Shown here piece after piece: positions 25,381 through 34,351 of a DNA stretch of 64,000 nt (within the stretch, counting starts at the first letter, position 1; every line of letters begins with the position of its first letter). The stretch is from assembly GCA_963662765.2 (NCBI GenBank), contig CAXXUP010000008.1, forward strand, positions 310,001-374,000, written 5' to 3'. Source of the DNA: DATMXT01 sp963662765. Its GTDB lineage: Bacteria > Bacillota > Clostridia > Oscillospirales > Feifaniaceae. The notes under the pieces were generated by a model that worked only from the letters and a program-made list of their open reading frames with translations, had not been told where the DNA came from and ran no database searches. Both the position numbers and the translations under genes were made by a program.

Positions 25381-25989
25381 ATGGCACTGGAATTTGACGA
25401 ACAGCTCTCCCGCCTTCAAAAGCCCGTCAGGGCTGACATGACCGAGGAGGAATACCAGGTATTCAACAAAAATGTGGAAGTGATGATGAAAAACTGGGGC
25501 TTCATCAACAACCTTTTCAAAGTCCTGCCGCTCAACGCCAAGGAGTACATCGGGTTTTTAAACTTCAAAGGCTCCCTGTTCAACGACACCTGCTATCTGA
25601 CGGATGCGCAAAAAGAGATGATCGGCATGGTGGTCTCCTCCTACAATTGCTGCTCCTACTGTCTGACCACCCACGGCGACAATCTGCGCGGCATGTGGAA
25701 AAACGCGGCTCTGGTGGACAAGATCTGCTATAACTTCCGCTCGGCAAAAGACGAGCTCTCCGCTGTCGACTATGCCCTTTGCGAATACGCATGGTTTGTG
25801 ACCGTAAACCCCCAGGAAATCGGCCAGGAGCAGGTTGACAGGCTCCGAGAGGTCGGACTTGACGACCACCAGATTCTGGAGGCCGCGTTTATTGCCGGCT
25901 TCTTCAACTACACCAACCGGTGGGTCAGCACCCTTTCCCCTGTGGCGAATCCCGGCCACTTTTCACACAATCGGAATTTCGGCAAGTGA
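25381..25989 (+). CDS. AhpD-like / carboxymuconolactone decarboxylase family peroxidase-related protein
   Basis: A 202-residue all-helical protein of the AhpD superfamily. The redox motif NCCSYCLTTHG (CxxC with a following His) is the peroxidase-type active site that reduces peroxides or partner peroxiredoxins. The C-terminal AGFFNYTNRWV is typical of the uncharacterised peroxidase-related subgroup. The start at 25381 has GGAGG nine bases upstream. It is probably co-transcribed with the genes before it. A hairpin follows at 25996-26030. Confidence 0.83.
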   Translation: MALEFDEQLSRLQKPVRADMTEEEYQVFNKNVEVMMKNWGFINNLFKVLPLNAKEYIGFLNFKGSLFNDTCYLTDAQKEMIGMVVSSYNCCSYCLTTHGDNLRGMWKNAALVDKICYNFRSAKDELSAVDYALCEYAWFVTVNPQEIGQEQVDRLREVGLDDHQILEAAFIAGFFNYTNRWVSTLSPVANPGHFSHNRNFGK

Positions 25990-25995
25990 TATGCA

Positions 25996-26030
25996 CAAGC
26001 GGCCCCTTCGTGGCGCAAAGGGGCCGCTTG
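25996..26030 (+). terminator. Hairpin terminator after the AhpD-like gene
   Basis: A 13-bp perfect stem (25996-26008 with 26018-26030) lies directly after the stop. No strong T-run follows on the plus strand. Confidence 0.6.
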
Positions 26031-26061
26031 CAGTTGTCATGGTATCATATTATTAGGGTGC

Positions 26062-26091
26062 AAAAACGGGGCGGCATTCTGCCCGCCCCGT
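26062..26091 (-). terminator. Terminator of the TetR gene
   Basis: ACGGGGCGG (26066-26074) pairs with CCGCCCCGT and is followed on the minus strand by TTTTT. It touches the TetR stop codon. Confidence 0.75.
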
Positions 26092-26729
26092 CAGTCTTCG
26101 TAAGGCTTGCTTTCAGTATCCCAGTCGCTGACAATCAGGGTCCCTCTGATCAGAGCGCTGATGACGGGCGGCCAAAACATTTTCGAATATCGCTCCATAT
26201 CGAAGTCATCCCGGCTGGTCCATCCGTACAGAATCCCGCGCTGAAGCGTGAAAATGAACTCCACCACGAGCGCCGGATCGGATTTTTGGGAGATGGTCCC
26301 CACTTTTTGCGCCAGCGAAATAAAAGCCAGCAACTCTTCGCGCTGAATGGGACTGCAGCCCATCATGGTCCGTGAGGATACCCATCGGAACTTGTTCATG
26401 AGGAGCATGGGACCGACCTTGCGCCAGAGGTCCTCCGTGTCCAGCATGAAGGCCAGCAGATGGGTATATGGGTCGGCGATCTTCTCTTTCATATTGTTTG
26501 TGAGTCCCAAGGACACATTGATGTTCCGGCTGTAAATCTGTTTTAAAATCTCGTCTTTGCTCTCAAACAGATGATAGAGTGAGCCATTTGAAAGGCCGGT
26601 CGCGGCACTGATGTCCCCCATCGTTGTCTTTTCGTATCCCCGCTTGTTGAAAAGCGTGATGGCCATATCGAGGACCAGATTGTAGTTGGCCTGTGTCTTT
26701 GCCTGACGGGCTGAGGGCGTTTTACTCAT
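26091..26729 (-). CDS. TetR family transcriptional regulator
   Basis: A 212-residue one-domain regulator plus ligand domain. The N-terminal HTH is clear (YEKTTMGDISAATGLSNGSL followed by YHLF). The start at 26729 has GGAGG five bases upstream. It is divergent from the enoate reductase gene with about 110 bases between, so that gene is the likely target, along with itself. The ligand is unknown. Confidence 0.88.
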   Translation of the reverse strand: MSKTPSARQAKTQANYNLVLDMAITLFNKRGYEKTTMGDISAATGLSNGSLYHLFESKDEILKQIYSRNINVSLGLTNNMKEKIADPYTHLLAFMLDTEDLWRKVGPMLLMNKFRWVSSRTMMGCSPIQREELLAFISLAQKVGTISQKSDPALVVEFIFTLQRGILYGWTSRDDFDMERYSKMFWPPVISALIRGTLIVSDWDTESKPYED

Positions 26730-26842
26730 TTGAGCCTCCGCAAAAAATTGTTTAAAATGCCACCGACTTTGCAAGTCCCGACTTAATTTATAACACAGAA
26801 TTTTCTATGATGCAAGTTTTGACATCAGAAATGAGGATGCGG

Positions 26843-28783
26843 ATGATAAAACTGTTCGAACCCGGAAAAATCGGGCGTCTGCCCGTCAAGAACAGAACCG
26901 TTATGGCCCCCATGCAGGTTCTGTACGGTGAGATCGGCGGGCAGCCGGGCCCGCGGATTATCAGCTACTACGAGGAGCGCGCCCGCGGCGGGGTCGGCCT
27001 TATCATTGTCGAGGCCACGGCTGTCGATGACATTAACAACACCCCGTGGGATCATCAGCTTTGCTTGACGCACGACTGCTTCATCGCGGATTTTGGGCAG
27101 CTCACGGAAGCCATCCACAAATACGACTGCCGTGTGTTTGTCCAGCTCCACCACTACGGCGCAAAGAGCGCACCCACTTCGGCGGGCTCACCGTGGGCCG
27201 CAAGCGACGTTCCGGCAATGCCCGGAGGGAAATCCCCTCACCGGATGACGACCGAAGAGATAAAAATCGTGGAGGACCGGTTCGTGGCTGCCGCCGTCAG
27301 GGCAAAAAAGGCCGGGTTTGACGGGGTGGAGCTTGCAGGTGCCCACGGCTATCTGCTCGCTCAATTTCTCAGCCCCTATTACAACGACAGGGAAGACTGC
27401 TACGGCGGTACGCCCGAAAACAGATGCCGGATTTATACCGAGATCATTGCGGGCATCCACGCGGCATGCGGCAGGGATTTCCCGGTGAGTGTCCGCTTTC
27501 CGGGCGACGAATTCACGCCGAATGTCCCAAATACCCTGACAGTATCCGACTGCCCCGAAATTGCGCGCATTTTGGAAGCGGCGGGCGCCGATGCCCTGAA
27601 TGTCAGCAACGGCAATAACTTCAACGCGAGCGCCAACTGCGAGCCCTATTATTACCTGCCCGGCTGGAAAAAGCACGTGGCCAAGGCCGTGAAAGATGCC
27701 GTGTCGATTCCGGTCATCGCCACGAACACCATCAAGGACCCCGAGTTTGCCGAGCAGCTGCCGGAGGATAGGGTCTGCGACTTTGTGGCTTTGGGAAGAG
27801 CCCTCATTGCTGACCCGATGTTTGTAGAGAAGGCGGCAAAAGGCGACACCTTGGGCATTCGCAAATGCATGGGGTGCATGTTCTGCCGTGAGCAGCTCTA
27901 TGCGCAGCTTCCGATAAAATGCGCCTTGAACCCAAGGGTCGGGTGCGAGTATATCTACCCGGCAGCGTTTGACAAGGACGGCGCCGGCCGGCCGGTGGCC
28001 GTCATCGGCGGCGGCCCCGCCGGAATGGAGGCGGCCCTTGTGCTGCAAAGCCGCGGATTTTCCGTCACGCTGTTTGAAAAGGATGCAGTCCTTGGCGGTA
28101 CCATGAATTTGGCGGACAAGGGCTATCGTAAAGAGAAGGTCGCAAAGGCGGCGCAGACGATGGCCGAGGAGCTGAGAAGGCTAGGGGTCACACTTCGGCT
28201 CGGAGAGGCACCCACCCTTGAGGCCGTGAACGCGATGTCGCCTGCCGGAGTGGTTGTCGCCTGCGGGGCGCTCCCCATCGTCCCGCCAGTCGTTGGTGCG
28301 GACAGGCCGAATGTCGTGACCTCCCACGACGTCATTTCGGGCCAAAAGGCAGTCTATGGACGTGTGGCCGTGATCGGCGCCGGGATGACCGGCCTTGAGT
28401 GCGCCGAAAAGCTGTGCATGGAAGGCTGCCAGATCGCGCTCTTTGACATGCAGGAGAAAGCGGGGGTCGGGGCATTTTCCATCATCGTGGACGATTTGAT
28501 GCGCCGCATCTCCCCTAGTCAGCCCGAAATTTACTTGGGGCATGCGCTCGACGCCATCACCGAGCGGGGGGTGCTTGTCACAGACCTTCGCAGCGGTGAG
28601 AAAAAAGAGCTCCCAGCCGACTTTGTGGTGCTCTCCTTGGGGGTACGCCCAAAGGACGGGCCGGTGAGGGAGTTTGCGGCAGCCTTTGACCATGTGCTCT
28701 CTTTGGGCGACTGCGCCCAGGGCGGGCGGATCCCCCACGCTGTCAAGGATGCCTATATCAAGTCACTGGTGTTTTTAAAATAA
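26843..28783 (+). CDS. NADH:flavin oxidoreductase, 2-enoate reductase / 2,4-dienoyl-CoA reductase type
   Basis: A 646-residue three-part flavoenzyme. An old-yellow-enzyme barrel binds FMN (residues about 1-340, with GVELAGAHGYLLAQFLSP). A 4Fe-4S site follows (CMGCMFC, then CALNPRVGC). FAD and NAD(P) Rossmann domains follow (VAVIGGGPAGMEAAL and VAVIGAGMTGLECAE). The family reduces activated C=C bonds, as in enoate or cinnamate reduction during amino-acid fermentation. The start at 26843 follows GAGG with six bases. Divergence from a TetR gene suggests substrate-induced expression. Confidence 0.88.
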   Translation: MIKLFEPGKIGRLPVKNRTVMAPMQVLYGEIGGQPGPRIISYYEERARGGVGLIIVEATAVDDINNTPWDHQLCLTHDCFIADFGQLTEAIHKYDCRVFVQLHHYGAKSAPTSAGSPWAASDVPAMPGGKSPHRMTTEEIKIVEDRFVAAAVRAKKAGFDGVELAGAHGYLLAQFLSPYYNDREDCYGGTPENRCRIYTEIIAGIHAACGRDFPVSVRFPGDEFTPNVPNTLTVSDCPEIARILEAAGADALNVSNGNNFNASANCEPYYYLPGWKKHVAKAVKDAVSIPVIATNTIKDPEFAEQLPEDRVCDFVALGRALIADPMFVEKAAKGDTLGIRKCMGCMFCREQLYAQLPIKCALNPRVGCEYIYPAAFDKDGAGRPVAVIGGGPAGMEAALVLQSRGFSVTLFEKDAVLGGTMNLADKGYRKEKVAKAAQTMAEELRRLGVTLRLGEAPTLEAVNAMSPAGVVVACGALPIVPPVVGADRPNVVTSHDVISGQKAVYGRVAVIGAGMTGLECAEKLCMEGCQIALFDMQEKAGVGAFSIIVDDLMRRISPSQPEIYLGHALDAITERGVLVTDLRSGEKKELPADFVVLSLGVRPKDGPVREFAAAFDHVLSLGDCAQGGRIPHAVKDAYIKSLVFLK

Positions 28784-28796
28784 TAACAATTCAAAG

Positions 28797-28830
28797 CAAA
28801 AGCGGCATGACTCACGTCATGCCGCTTTTG
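28797..28830. terminator. Bidirectional terminator between enoate reductase and etfA
   Basis: A perfect 15-bp stem (28797-28811 with 28816-28830), loop TCAC, with A-rich and T-rich ends inside the arms. It separates convergent transcripts. Confidence 0.88.
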
Positions 28831-28844
28831 TAATATCATCTGAT

Positions 28845-29852
28845 CTACTTGGCAGCGCGGGCCTTTTCGATTTCGGCCTCGAGCGCCGGCAGTACTGTGT
28901 GCAGGTCGCCGACAATGCCAAGATCGGCCACGCCGAAGATGGGGGCGGTCTCATCGCGGTTGATGGCCACGATATAGCCCGATTCTTCCATGCCGGCCAC
29001 ATGCTGGATCTGTCCGGAAATGCCGCAGGCGAAATAGAGGTCCGGCCGCACGGTGGAGCCGGTCTGACCGACCTGCCGATCGGAAGTAATCCAGCCGGAG
29101 TCGACGCAGGCGCGCGACGACGAGATGGTGCCGCCGAGCTTCTTTGAAAGCTTCTCAAGTTCCTCAAAGCCCTCGGGACCGCCGATGCCGCGGCCGCCCG
29201 AAATCAGCACTTTTGCGTCCTGGATGTTCATGCGGGTGGGTAGGTTCGGAATAATGTCAAGAATTTCGACATTGACGCAAGACTGGGGAATTTCAAGCTT
29301 GAACTCCTCGACCTCGCCCGCGGCCTCACCCTGCGGCCGCTTTTGCATGACACCGGGGCGCACCGTCGCCATCTGGGGCCGGTGGTTGGGGCAGAGGATG
29401 GTAGCCATGATGTTGCCGCCAAAGGCAGGCCTTGTCATGAGCAGGTTTTTGCTCTCGGGGTCGATGTCAAGCGAGGTGCAGTCGGCCGTCAGACCGGTTT
29501 TGACCCTAGCCGACACCCGGGGGGCCATATCGCGGCCGATGGCGGTAGCGCCTATCAGCAGGATTTCCGGCTTGTAGTGCTCGATGACCTTAGCCATCGC
29601 GTAGACATAGGGCTCGGTCATATAGATGCCGAGTTTCGGATCGTCAACGAGGATGACCCGGTCGGCCCCGTGAGTGAGCAGATCTTTGGCAAGGCCTTCG
29701 ATGCCGCTGCCCAGCAGCACCGCCGTCAGTTTCACATTGAGGTCGTCCGCCAGCTGCTTGCCTTTGCCGCAGAGCTCGAGGCCCACGGAGGTCAGCTTTC
29801 CGTCAACCTGCTGGGCGAATATGAATACGCCGCTGTAATCATTGATGTTCAT
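28845..29852 (-). CDS. etfA: Electron transfer flavoprotein alpha subunit
   Basis: A 335-residue FAD-binding subunit. The C-terminal FAD domain shows GGRGIGGPEGFEELEKLSKK, SRACVDSGW and the YFACGISGQIQHVAGM signature. With EtfB it carries electrons to or from acyl-CoA dehydrogenase. In clostridial Bcd-EtfAB complexes it takes part in flavin-based bifurcation with ferredoxin. It is the last gene of the nine-gene operon. Confidence 0.95.
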   Translation of the reverse strand: MNINDYSGVFIFAQQVDGKLTSVGLELCGKGKQLADDLNVKLTAVLLGSGIEGLAKDLLTHGADRVILVDDPKLGIYMTEPYVYAMAKVIEHYKPEILLIGATAIGRDMAPRVSARVKTGLTADCTSLDIDPESKNLLMTRPAFGGNIMATILCPNHRPQMATVRPGVMQKRPQGEAAGEVEEFKLEIPQSCVNVEILDIIPNLPTRMNIQDAKVLISGGRGIGGPEGFEELEKLSKKLGGTISSSRACVDSGWITSDRQVGQTGSTVRPDLYFACGISGQIQHVAGMEESGYIVAINRDETAPIFGVADLGIVGDLHTVLPALEAEIEKARAAK

Positions 29853-29867
29853 CAGTCTGCTCCCTCC

Positions 29868-30659
29868 TTACAGAATAAACTTTTCCTGCAGCTTCTCAAC
29901 GATGAGAGCCGCAGCCGCCTCGGGCGATTCGGGCTTGAACTTTTCACCGGCAGACTTTGCAGCCTTATTGAAGGACTTGAGAACCTTGGTGGGCGAGCCC
30001 TTGAGGCCGACAGCCTCGGGGTCCATTCCAAGGTCGCTGTTGGTCCAGACTTTTGTGGCGAGTTCCGGTGCATTAAAGGCGTCGAAAATACGGCCGGGTG
30101 TCATATAGCGGGGCGCACCCAACTCCGAGAGCGCCGTGATGAGACAGGGCGTTTTGACCCTGATGATGTGGTAGCGGTCCTCGAACTTGCGCTTGACCGT
30201 GACATAGCCCTCTTCCAGCTTGATCTCCTCGGCGTAGCTGACCGAGGGCAGCCCGAGGTGCTCGGCGATCTGCGGGCCGACTTGAGCGGTGTCGCCGTCG
30301 ATGGCCTGCCGACCGGTGAAAATAACGTCAAAGGGCAGCTTCTTCACGGCAGTAGCCAGTACCGAGGAGGTGGCCCAGGTGTCGGAGCCGGCGAAGGCGC
30401 GGTCGGTAATGAGGATGGCCTCATCGGCCCCCATGGCGACGGCCTCTTTCAAGGCGAGGTCGGCCTGGGGCAGGCCCATGGTCATGACGGTGACGTGGGC
30501 ACCGAATTCATCTTTCAGCTTCAGTGCGGCCTCAACGGCGCACTTGTCGTCCGGGTTGATGATGCTGGGAATGCCTTCGCGCTTTAAGGTCCCGGTCACT
30601 GGATCGAGCTTGACGTCGTTCGTGTTCGGAACCTGCTTAATGCATACTACAATGTTCAT
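29868..30659 (-). CDS. etfB: Electron transfer flavoprotein beta subunit
   Basis: A 263-residue subunit beginning MNIVVCIKQVPNTNDVKLDP, the family's usual start, with GADEAILITDRAFAGSDTWA and FTGRQAIDGDTAQVGPQIAE in the nucleotide-binding fold. Clostridial EtfB of this type carries the bifurcating FAD, and close linkage to bcd supports that. It lies 15 bases before etfA. Confidence 0.95.
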   Translation of the reverse strand: MNIVVCIKQVPNTNDVKLDPVTGTLKREGIPSIINPDDKCAVEAALKLKDEFGAHVTVMTMGLPQADLALKEAVAMGADEAILITDRAFAGSDTWATSSVLATAVKKLPFDVIFTGRQAIDGDTAQVGPQIAEHLGLPSVSYAEEIKLEEGYVTVKRKFEDRYHIIRVKTPCLITALSELGAPRYMTPGRIFDAFNAPELATKVWTNSDLGMDPEAVGLKGSPTKVLKSFNKAAKSAGEKFKPESPEAAAALIVEKLQEKFIL

Positions 30660-30670
30660 TCTTCTTCCCC

Positions 30671-31810
30671 CTACTTGAGCAGCTGGCCGGAGATGACCAT
30701 CTTCATGATCTCGCTGGTGCCCTCGTAAATTTCGGTGATCTTGGCGTCGCGCATCATGCGCTCGACCGAGTACTCCCGCATGTAGCCGTAGCCGCCCATC
30801 ATTTGAACGGCGCGGTTTGTGACATACGAGGCGGTCTCGGAGGCAAAGAGCTTGGCCATCGCAGCTTTGGTGGAGTAGGGCTCCCCGGCATCGGCGGCCA
30901 TCGCCGCCTCCCAGGTGAGAAGTCGGGCCGCCTGTATACGGGTGGCCATGTCGGCGATGGTGAACTGGGTGTTTTGCAGGGCTGCGAGCGGCTTCCCGAA
31001 CTGCTTGCGCTCCTTGACATAGGTGACCGTCTTATCGAAAGCGCCCTGTGCGATGCCGACGGCCTGCGAAGCGATGCCGATGCGCCCGCCGTCCAGCGCC
31101 TTCATTGCGATGCCAAATCCCCTGCCCTCTTTGCCGAGGAGGTTTTCGGCCGGAACCCGCACGTTTTCAAAGATGAGCTCCCGCACACAGGCGGCCCGAA
31201 TGCCCATCTTGCGAAACGGTGTGCCCTGCGAAAAGCCCTTAAAGCCCTTTTCGACGATGAAGCAAGTGATGCCCCTGGTGCCCTGCGACTTGTCGGTCAT
31301 GGCGAAAATGGTATAGACGTCGGCGTAGCCGGAATTTGTGATGAAAATTTTGGAGCCGTTTAGGATATAGCTGTCCCCATCCTTTACGGCGAAGGTGTTC
31401 TGGCTGGCGGCATCCGACCCTGCCGAAGGCTCGGTCAGTCCGAAAGCTCCGAGGTACCGTCCGTCCAGAAGCGGGCGCAGGTATTTCTCCTTTTGTTCCT
31501 CGGTGCCGTTTTGATAGAGAGCGCCGCAGCAAAGCGAGGTGTGGACCGACGCAATGATGCCGGTCGAGGCGCAAACGCGGCTGATTTCCTCCATCATGAG
31601 GGAATACGTCAGCTCATCGCAGCCCTGTCCGCCGTACTTCTTGGGATAGGGCACACCCAGCATGCCGAGCTTTTTCATTTTTTCGACGGTCTCGAGCGGA
31701 AAGCGCTCTTCCTCGTCTATTTCGGTGGCGATGGGGGCAAGCTCGGTTTCGGCGAACTGGCGAAACATCTGCCGGGCGAGTTCATGTTCCTTGCTCAGTT
31801 TGAAATCCAT
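30671..31810 (-). CDS. bcd: Short-chain acyl-CoA dehydrogenase (butyryl-CoA dehydrogenase type)
   Basis: A 379-residue FAD enzyme reducing crotonyl-CoA to butyryl-CoA, or acting on a similar short acyl-CoA. It contains GAFGLTEPSAGSDAA, the signature MMGGYGYMREYSVERMMRDA, and the catalytic glutamate region ITEIYEGTSEIM. The length is typical. Its place just ahead of etfB and etfA is the classic clostridial arrangement. A branched acyl-CoA substrate is also possible, given the 2-oxoacid oxidoreductase genes upstream. Confidence 0.92.
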   Translation of the reverse strand: MDFKLSKEHELARQMFRQFAETELAPIATEIDEEERFPLETVEKMKKLGMLGVPYPKKYGGQGCDELTYSLMMEEISRVCASTGIIASVHTSLCCGALYQNGTEEQKEKYLRPLLDGRYLGAFGLTEPSAGSDAASQNTFAVKDGDSYILNGSKIFITNSGYADVYTIFAMTDKSQGTRGITCFIVEKGFKGFSQGTPFRKMGIRAACVRELIFENVRVPAENLLGKEGRGFGIAMKALDGGRIGIASQAVGIAQGAFDKTVTYVKERKQFGKPLAALQNTQFTIADMATRIQAARLLTWEAAMAADAGEPYSTKAAMAKLFASETASYVTNRAVQMMGGYGYMREYSVERMMRDAKITEIYEGTSEIMKMVISGQLLK

Positions 31811-31856
31811 GTGGCATTTTCCTCCTTATAGGCTTATGGTTCTTATTTTCTGCCGG

Positions 31857-33020
31857 TCAACCCAAAAAGTCAAGAGAACATCTTACCAGCATCTCGACAC
31901 CGATGGGCATCGAATCCTCGTCGATGACAAATCGGCAGTTGTGGTGCTCGACCATTTGGGCGCCGGGCTTTGTCGTGCCGACGAAGAAATAGCAGCCGGG
32001 AACCCGGTGAGTGAACTCTGCAAAATCCTCGCCGAGCATGACGGCCACATCCTTCATGACGATGTTGCCCCGGCCGACGATCTCCTCCGCCACCTTGACG
32101 ACGCCGGCGGTCAGCGCATCATCATTGTCGAGCATGGTGTTGCCGCAGATGATGTCGAGGGTGCAGGTGCACCGGTAGGCGGCGCAGACCCCCTGCGCAA
32201 TCTCGCGCATCCTCGTGTGGATGTACGTATCCCCGTCGTGCAGGCAGCGGATGGAGCCCTGCAGTTCGCAGGTGTCGGGGATGATGATCTCCTTAACGCC
32301 GGCGTGGAACATGCCAACCGAAATGACAGTCGGCTTCATCAAATTGAGTTCCTCGGTCTGGAAGGTCTTGATGGCCTCCATGACATGCATGGCCGTTGTG
32401 ATGGGATTGATGGCGGTGTGCGGTGCACCGCCGTGGCCGCCGCGACCGCGGACCGTCAGCTTAAAGTAGTAACTTGAGGCCATGATAGGCCCCGGCACGA
32501 CGGCAATCTGACCGGTGCGATAGGGAGACCACAGGTGCATGCCGAAAATGGCGTCGGGACGGGGGTTGTCCAGCGCTCCGTCGGCGATCATGCGCTCGGC
32601 GCCGGCGTCCTCCTCGTTGAGCTGGAAGAGGAAGACCACAGTGCCGGCGATTTCCTCTTTGTGGGCGGCCAGAATTTCGGCCGCCGCCATCTGCATGGAG
32701 ATGTGCCCGTCGTGCCCGCAGGCGTGCATGACGCCGGGATTTTCGGATGCGAAGGGAAGCCCTGTCTCCTCGGTGACCGGCAGTGCGTCGATGTCGGCCC
32801 GGAGCATGACGGTCTTGCCGGGCTTGCCGCCCTTTAAAACGCCGATGACGCCGGTTCCGGCACAGCGGCGAACCTCAAGCCCCAGCCCCAGCAGGTGCTG
32901 CTCAATGATGCCCGAAGTGCGAAATTCTTTCAGCCCAAGTTCGGGGTGGCGGTGGAAATCCCGCCGCCAGCCAATCATTTTGTCGTATATGGCCGCTATA
33001 TCGGCCTTCACGTCAAACAT
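31857..33020 (-). CDS. M20 family amidohydrolase (N-acyl-amino acid / hippurate hydrolase-like)
   Basis: A 387-residue di-zinc peptidase-family enzyme. Metal motifs are MHACGHDGH and QLNEEDAGAE, with GMHLWSPY and the lid-domain dimerisation stretch GRGGHGGAPH. Such enzymes remove acyl groups from N-acyl amino acids or cut indole-type conjugates. Inside a fermentation operon it would supply a free amino acid. Substrate unproven. Confidence 0.87.
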   Translation of the reverse strand: MFDVKADIAAIYDKMIGWRRDFHRHPELGLKEFRTSGIIEQHLLGLGLEVRRCAGTGVIGVLKGGKPGKTVMLRADIDALPVTEETGLPFASENPGVMHACGHDGHISMQMAAAEILAAHKEEIAGTVVFLFQLNEEDAGAERMIADGALDNPRPDAIFGMHLWSPYRTGQIAVVPGPIMASSYYFKLTVRGRGGHGGAPHTAINPITTAMHVMEAIKTFQTEELNLMKPTVISVGMFHAGVKEIIIPDTCELQGSIRCLHDGDTYIHTRMREIAQGVCAAYRCTCTLDIICGNTMLDNDDALTAGVVKVAEEIVGRGNIVMKDVAVMLGEDFAEFTHRVPGCYFFVGTTKPGAQMVEHHNCRFVIDEDSMPIGVEMLVRCSLDFLG

Positions 33021-33047
33021 TTTTACACCTCTTTACAAAATACAGCC

Positions 33048-33079
33048 CAGGGACGGCGGTCGCCGTCCCTGAGTTTTTT
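33048..33079 (+). terminator. Plus-strand terminator-like hairpin inside the minus-strand operon
   Basis: A 10-bp perfect stem (33048-33057 with 33062-33071) followed on the plus strand by GAGTTTTTTT. On the operon's own strand no T-run follows, so it should not stop the operon. It would stop antisense transcripts, or act as an intercistronic RNA hairpin. Confidence 0.55.
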
Positions 33080-33615
33080 TATTTTGCCGCTTCATACCCC
33101 ATATCGACGGCACGCTCGTTGACAGGGATGAGCTTTGCCTTGCCGCCGGGGAAAATCTCCGCAAGCCCCTCTTTGACCTCGCCCGGGGTGACAAAAGTCA
33201 GGGTTCTCAGCGCGGCGCCCAGCGCCACCATGTTGGCGGCCTTGGGCGACCCCGCTTCGGCGGCCAGCGCATTGCAGGGGACCTTGACCACCTTGATGTC
33301 GGTGCGGGTGGGCTCCAGTTTAATGAGGTCGCTGTTTAAAATCAGGGTTCCACCCTTTGCCACCATTCCCTCGTAATCCGTAAGCGACCGCTCGTCCATG
33401 ACCAGCAGCAACTCAGCGGCTGAGATGACGTGGGAGCCCATCTTGTCCGATACCACCATTTGGCACATGGTACGCCCGCCTCTTTTTTCCTGTCCGTAGG
33501 AGGGGGTGAAGGTGACGACAAGCCCCATGGAGACGGCGGTCATGCAGATCAGCTCGCCGATGGAGATGACGCCCTGCCCGCCGATGCCGGAAAACATAAA
33601 TTCGTGCTTACTCAT
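33079..33615 (-). CDS. 2-oxoacid:ferredoxin oxidoreductase, gamma subunit
   Basis: A 178-residue gamma subunit. The start EFMFSGIGGQGVISIGELIC is the family hallmark, followed by SYGQEKRGGRTMCQMVVSD. It forms the catalytic complex with alpha and beta. It overlaps the beta gene by eight bases, indicating translational coupling. Confidence 0.9.
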   Translation of the reverse strand: MSKHEFMFSGIGGQGVISIGELICMTAVSMGLVVTFTPSYGQEKRGGRTMCQMVVSDKMGSHVISAAELLLVMDERSLTDYEGMVAKGGTLILNSDLIKLEPTRTDIKVVKVPCNALAAEAGSPKAANMVALGAALRTLTFVTPGEVKEGLAEIFPGGKAKLIPVNERAVDMGYEAAK

Positions 33616-34351
33616 GTTCCGCCTCCTTGATCACGCCCAGCGGATAGATGGGCAGCATGTCGCTGTCGATGAAGTCGAGGGCATCCAGCGCTTTAATTCC
33701 CCAGCCGGTCGGGCAGGGGGAGAGCACTTCGACAAAGGAGAGCCCGCGGCCTTCAAGCTGCAGGTCGATGGCCTTGGCAATGGCCTTTTTTGCAGCGGCA
33801 AGCCTCGCCGGGGTGTTGACCGTGACCCGCTCGCTGTAAATGCAGCCGCGGATATTTGCGATGAGCTCGGCCATGTTAACGGGGTAACCCGCCGCCGCGG
33901 CCGACCGGCCGAAGGGCGAGGTGGTGGTCTTCTGTCCAATGAGGGTGGTGGGAGCCATCTGCCCGCCGGTCATGCCGTAAATGGCGTTGTTGACAAAGAT
34001 GACCGAAAGCTTTTCTCCGCGGATGGCGGCGTGGATGATCTCGCTCATGCCCTCGGAGACCATGTCGCCGTCGCCCTGGTAGACGATGACGAGGTTGTCC
34101 GGGCGGGTGCGCTTGAGACCCGTCGCAAGGGCGGGGGCGCGGCCGTGCAGGGCGCAGACTGAATCGGTCTTGAAGTATTGGTCGGCGAAGACCGAGCAGC
34201 CGATGGGCCAGACCATGATGGTCTTGCCGACAAGGCCGCGCTCGTCCAAAATCTCGGCTAAGATTTTATTGACAAGTCCGTGTCCGCATCCACCGCAATA
34301 TTTGAAGTTCATGTCGGTCAGGGCCTCGGGCCTTTTATATACCACAGCCAT
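33608..34351 (-). CDS. 2-oxoacid:ferredoxin oxidoreductase, beta (TPP-binding) subunit
   Basis: A 247-residue thiamine-diphosphate subunit. FKYCGGCGHGLVNKI opens the domain, and the TPP/Mg motif is in VYQGDGDMVSEGMSEIIHA with NNAIYGMTGGQMAPTT. It decarboxylates a 2-oxo acid and passes electrons to ferredoxin, making an acyl-CoA. Branched-chain (Vor) or 2-oxoglutarate (Kor) specificity cannot be read reliably. Confidence 0.92.
   Translation of the reverse strand: MAVVYKRPEALTDMNFKYCGGCGHGLVNKILAEILDERGLVGKTIMVWPIGCSVFADQYFKTDSVCALHGRAPALATGLKRTRPDNLVIVYQGDGDMVSEGMSEIIHAAIRGEKLSVIFVNNAIYGMTGGQMAPTTLIGQKTTTSPFGRSAAAAGYPVNMAELIANIRGCIYSERVTVNTPARLAAAKKAIAKAIDLQLEGRGLSFVEVLSPCPTGWGIKALDALDFIDSDMLPIYPLGVIKEAEHE

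Noticed and set aside
29343..30587. Plus-strand open frame of 414 codons opposite etfA and etfB
   Set aside because: It spans the junction of two certain genes on the other strand; this is a GC-bias shadow.
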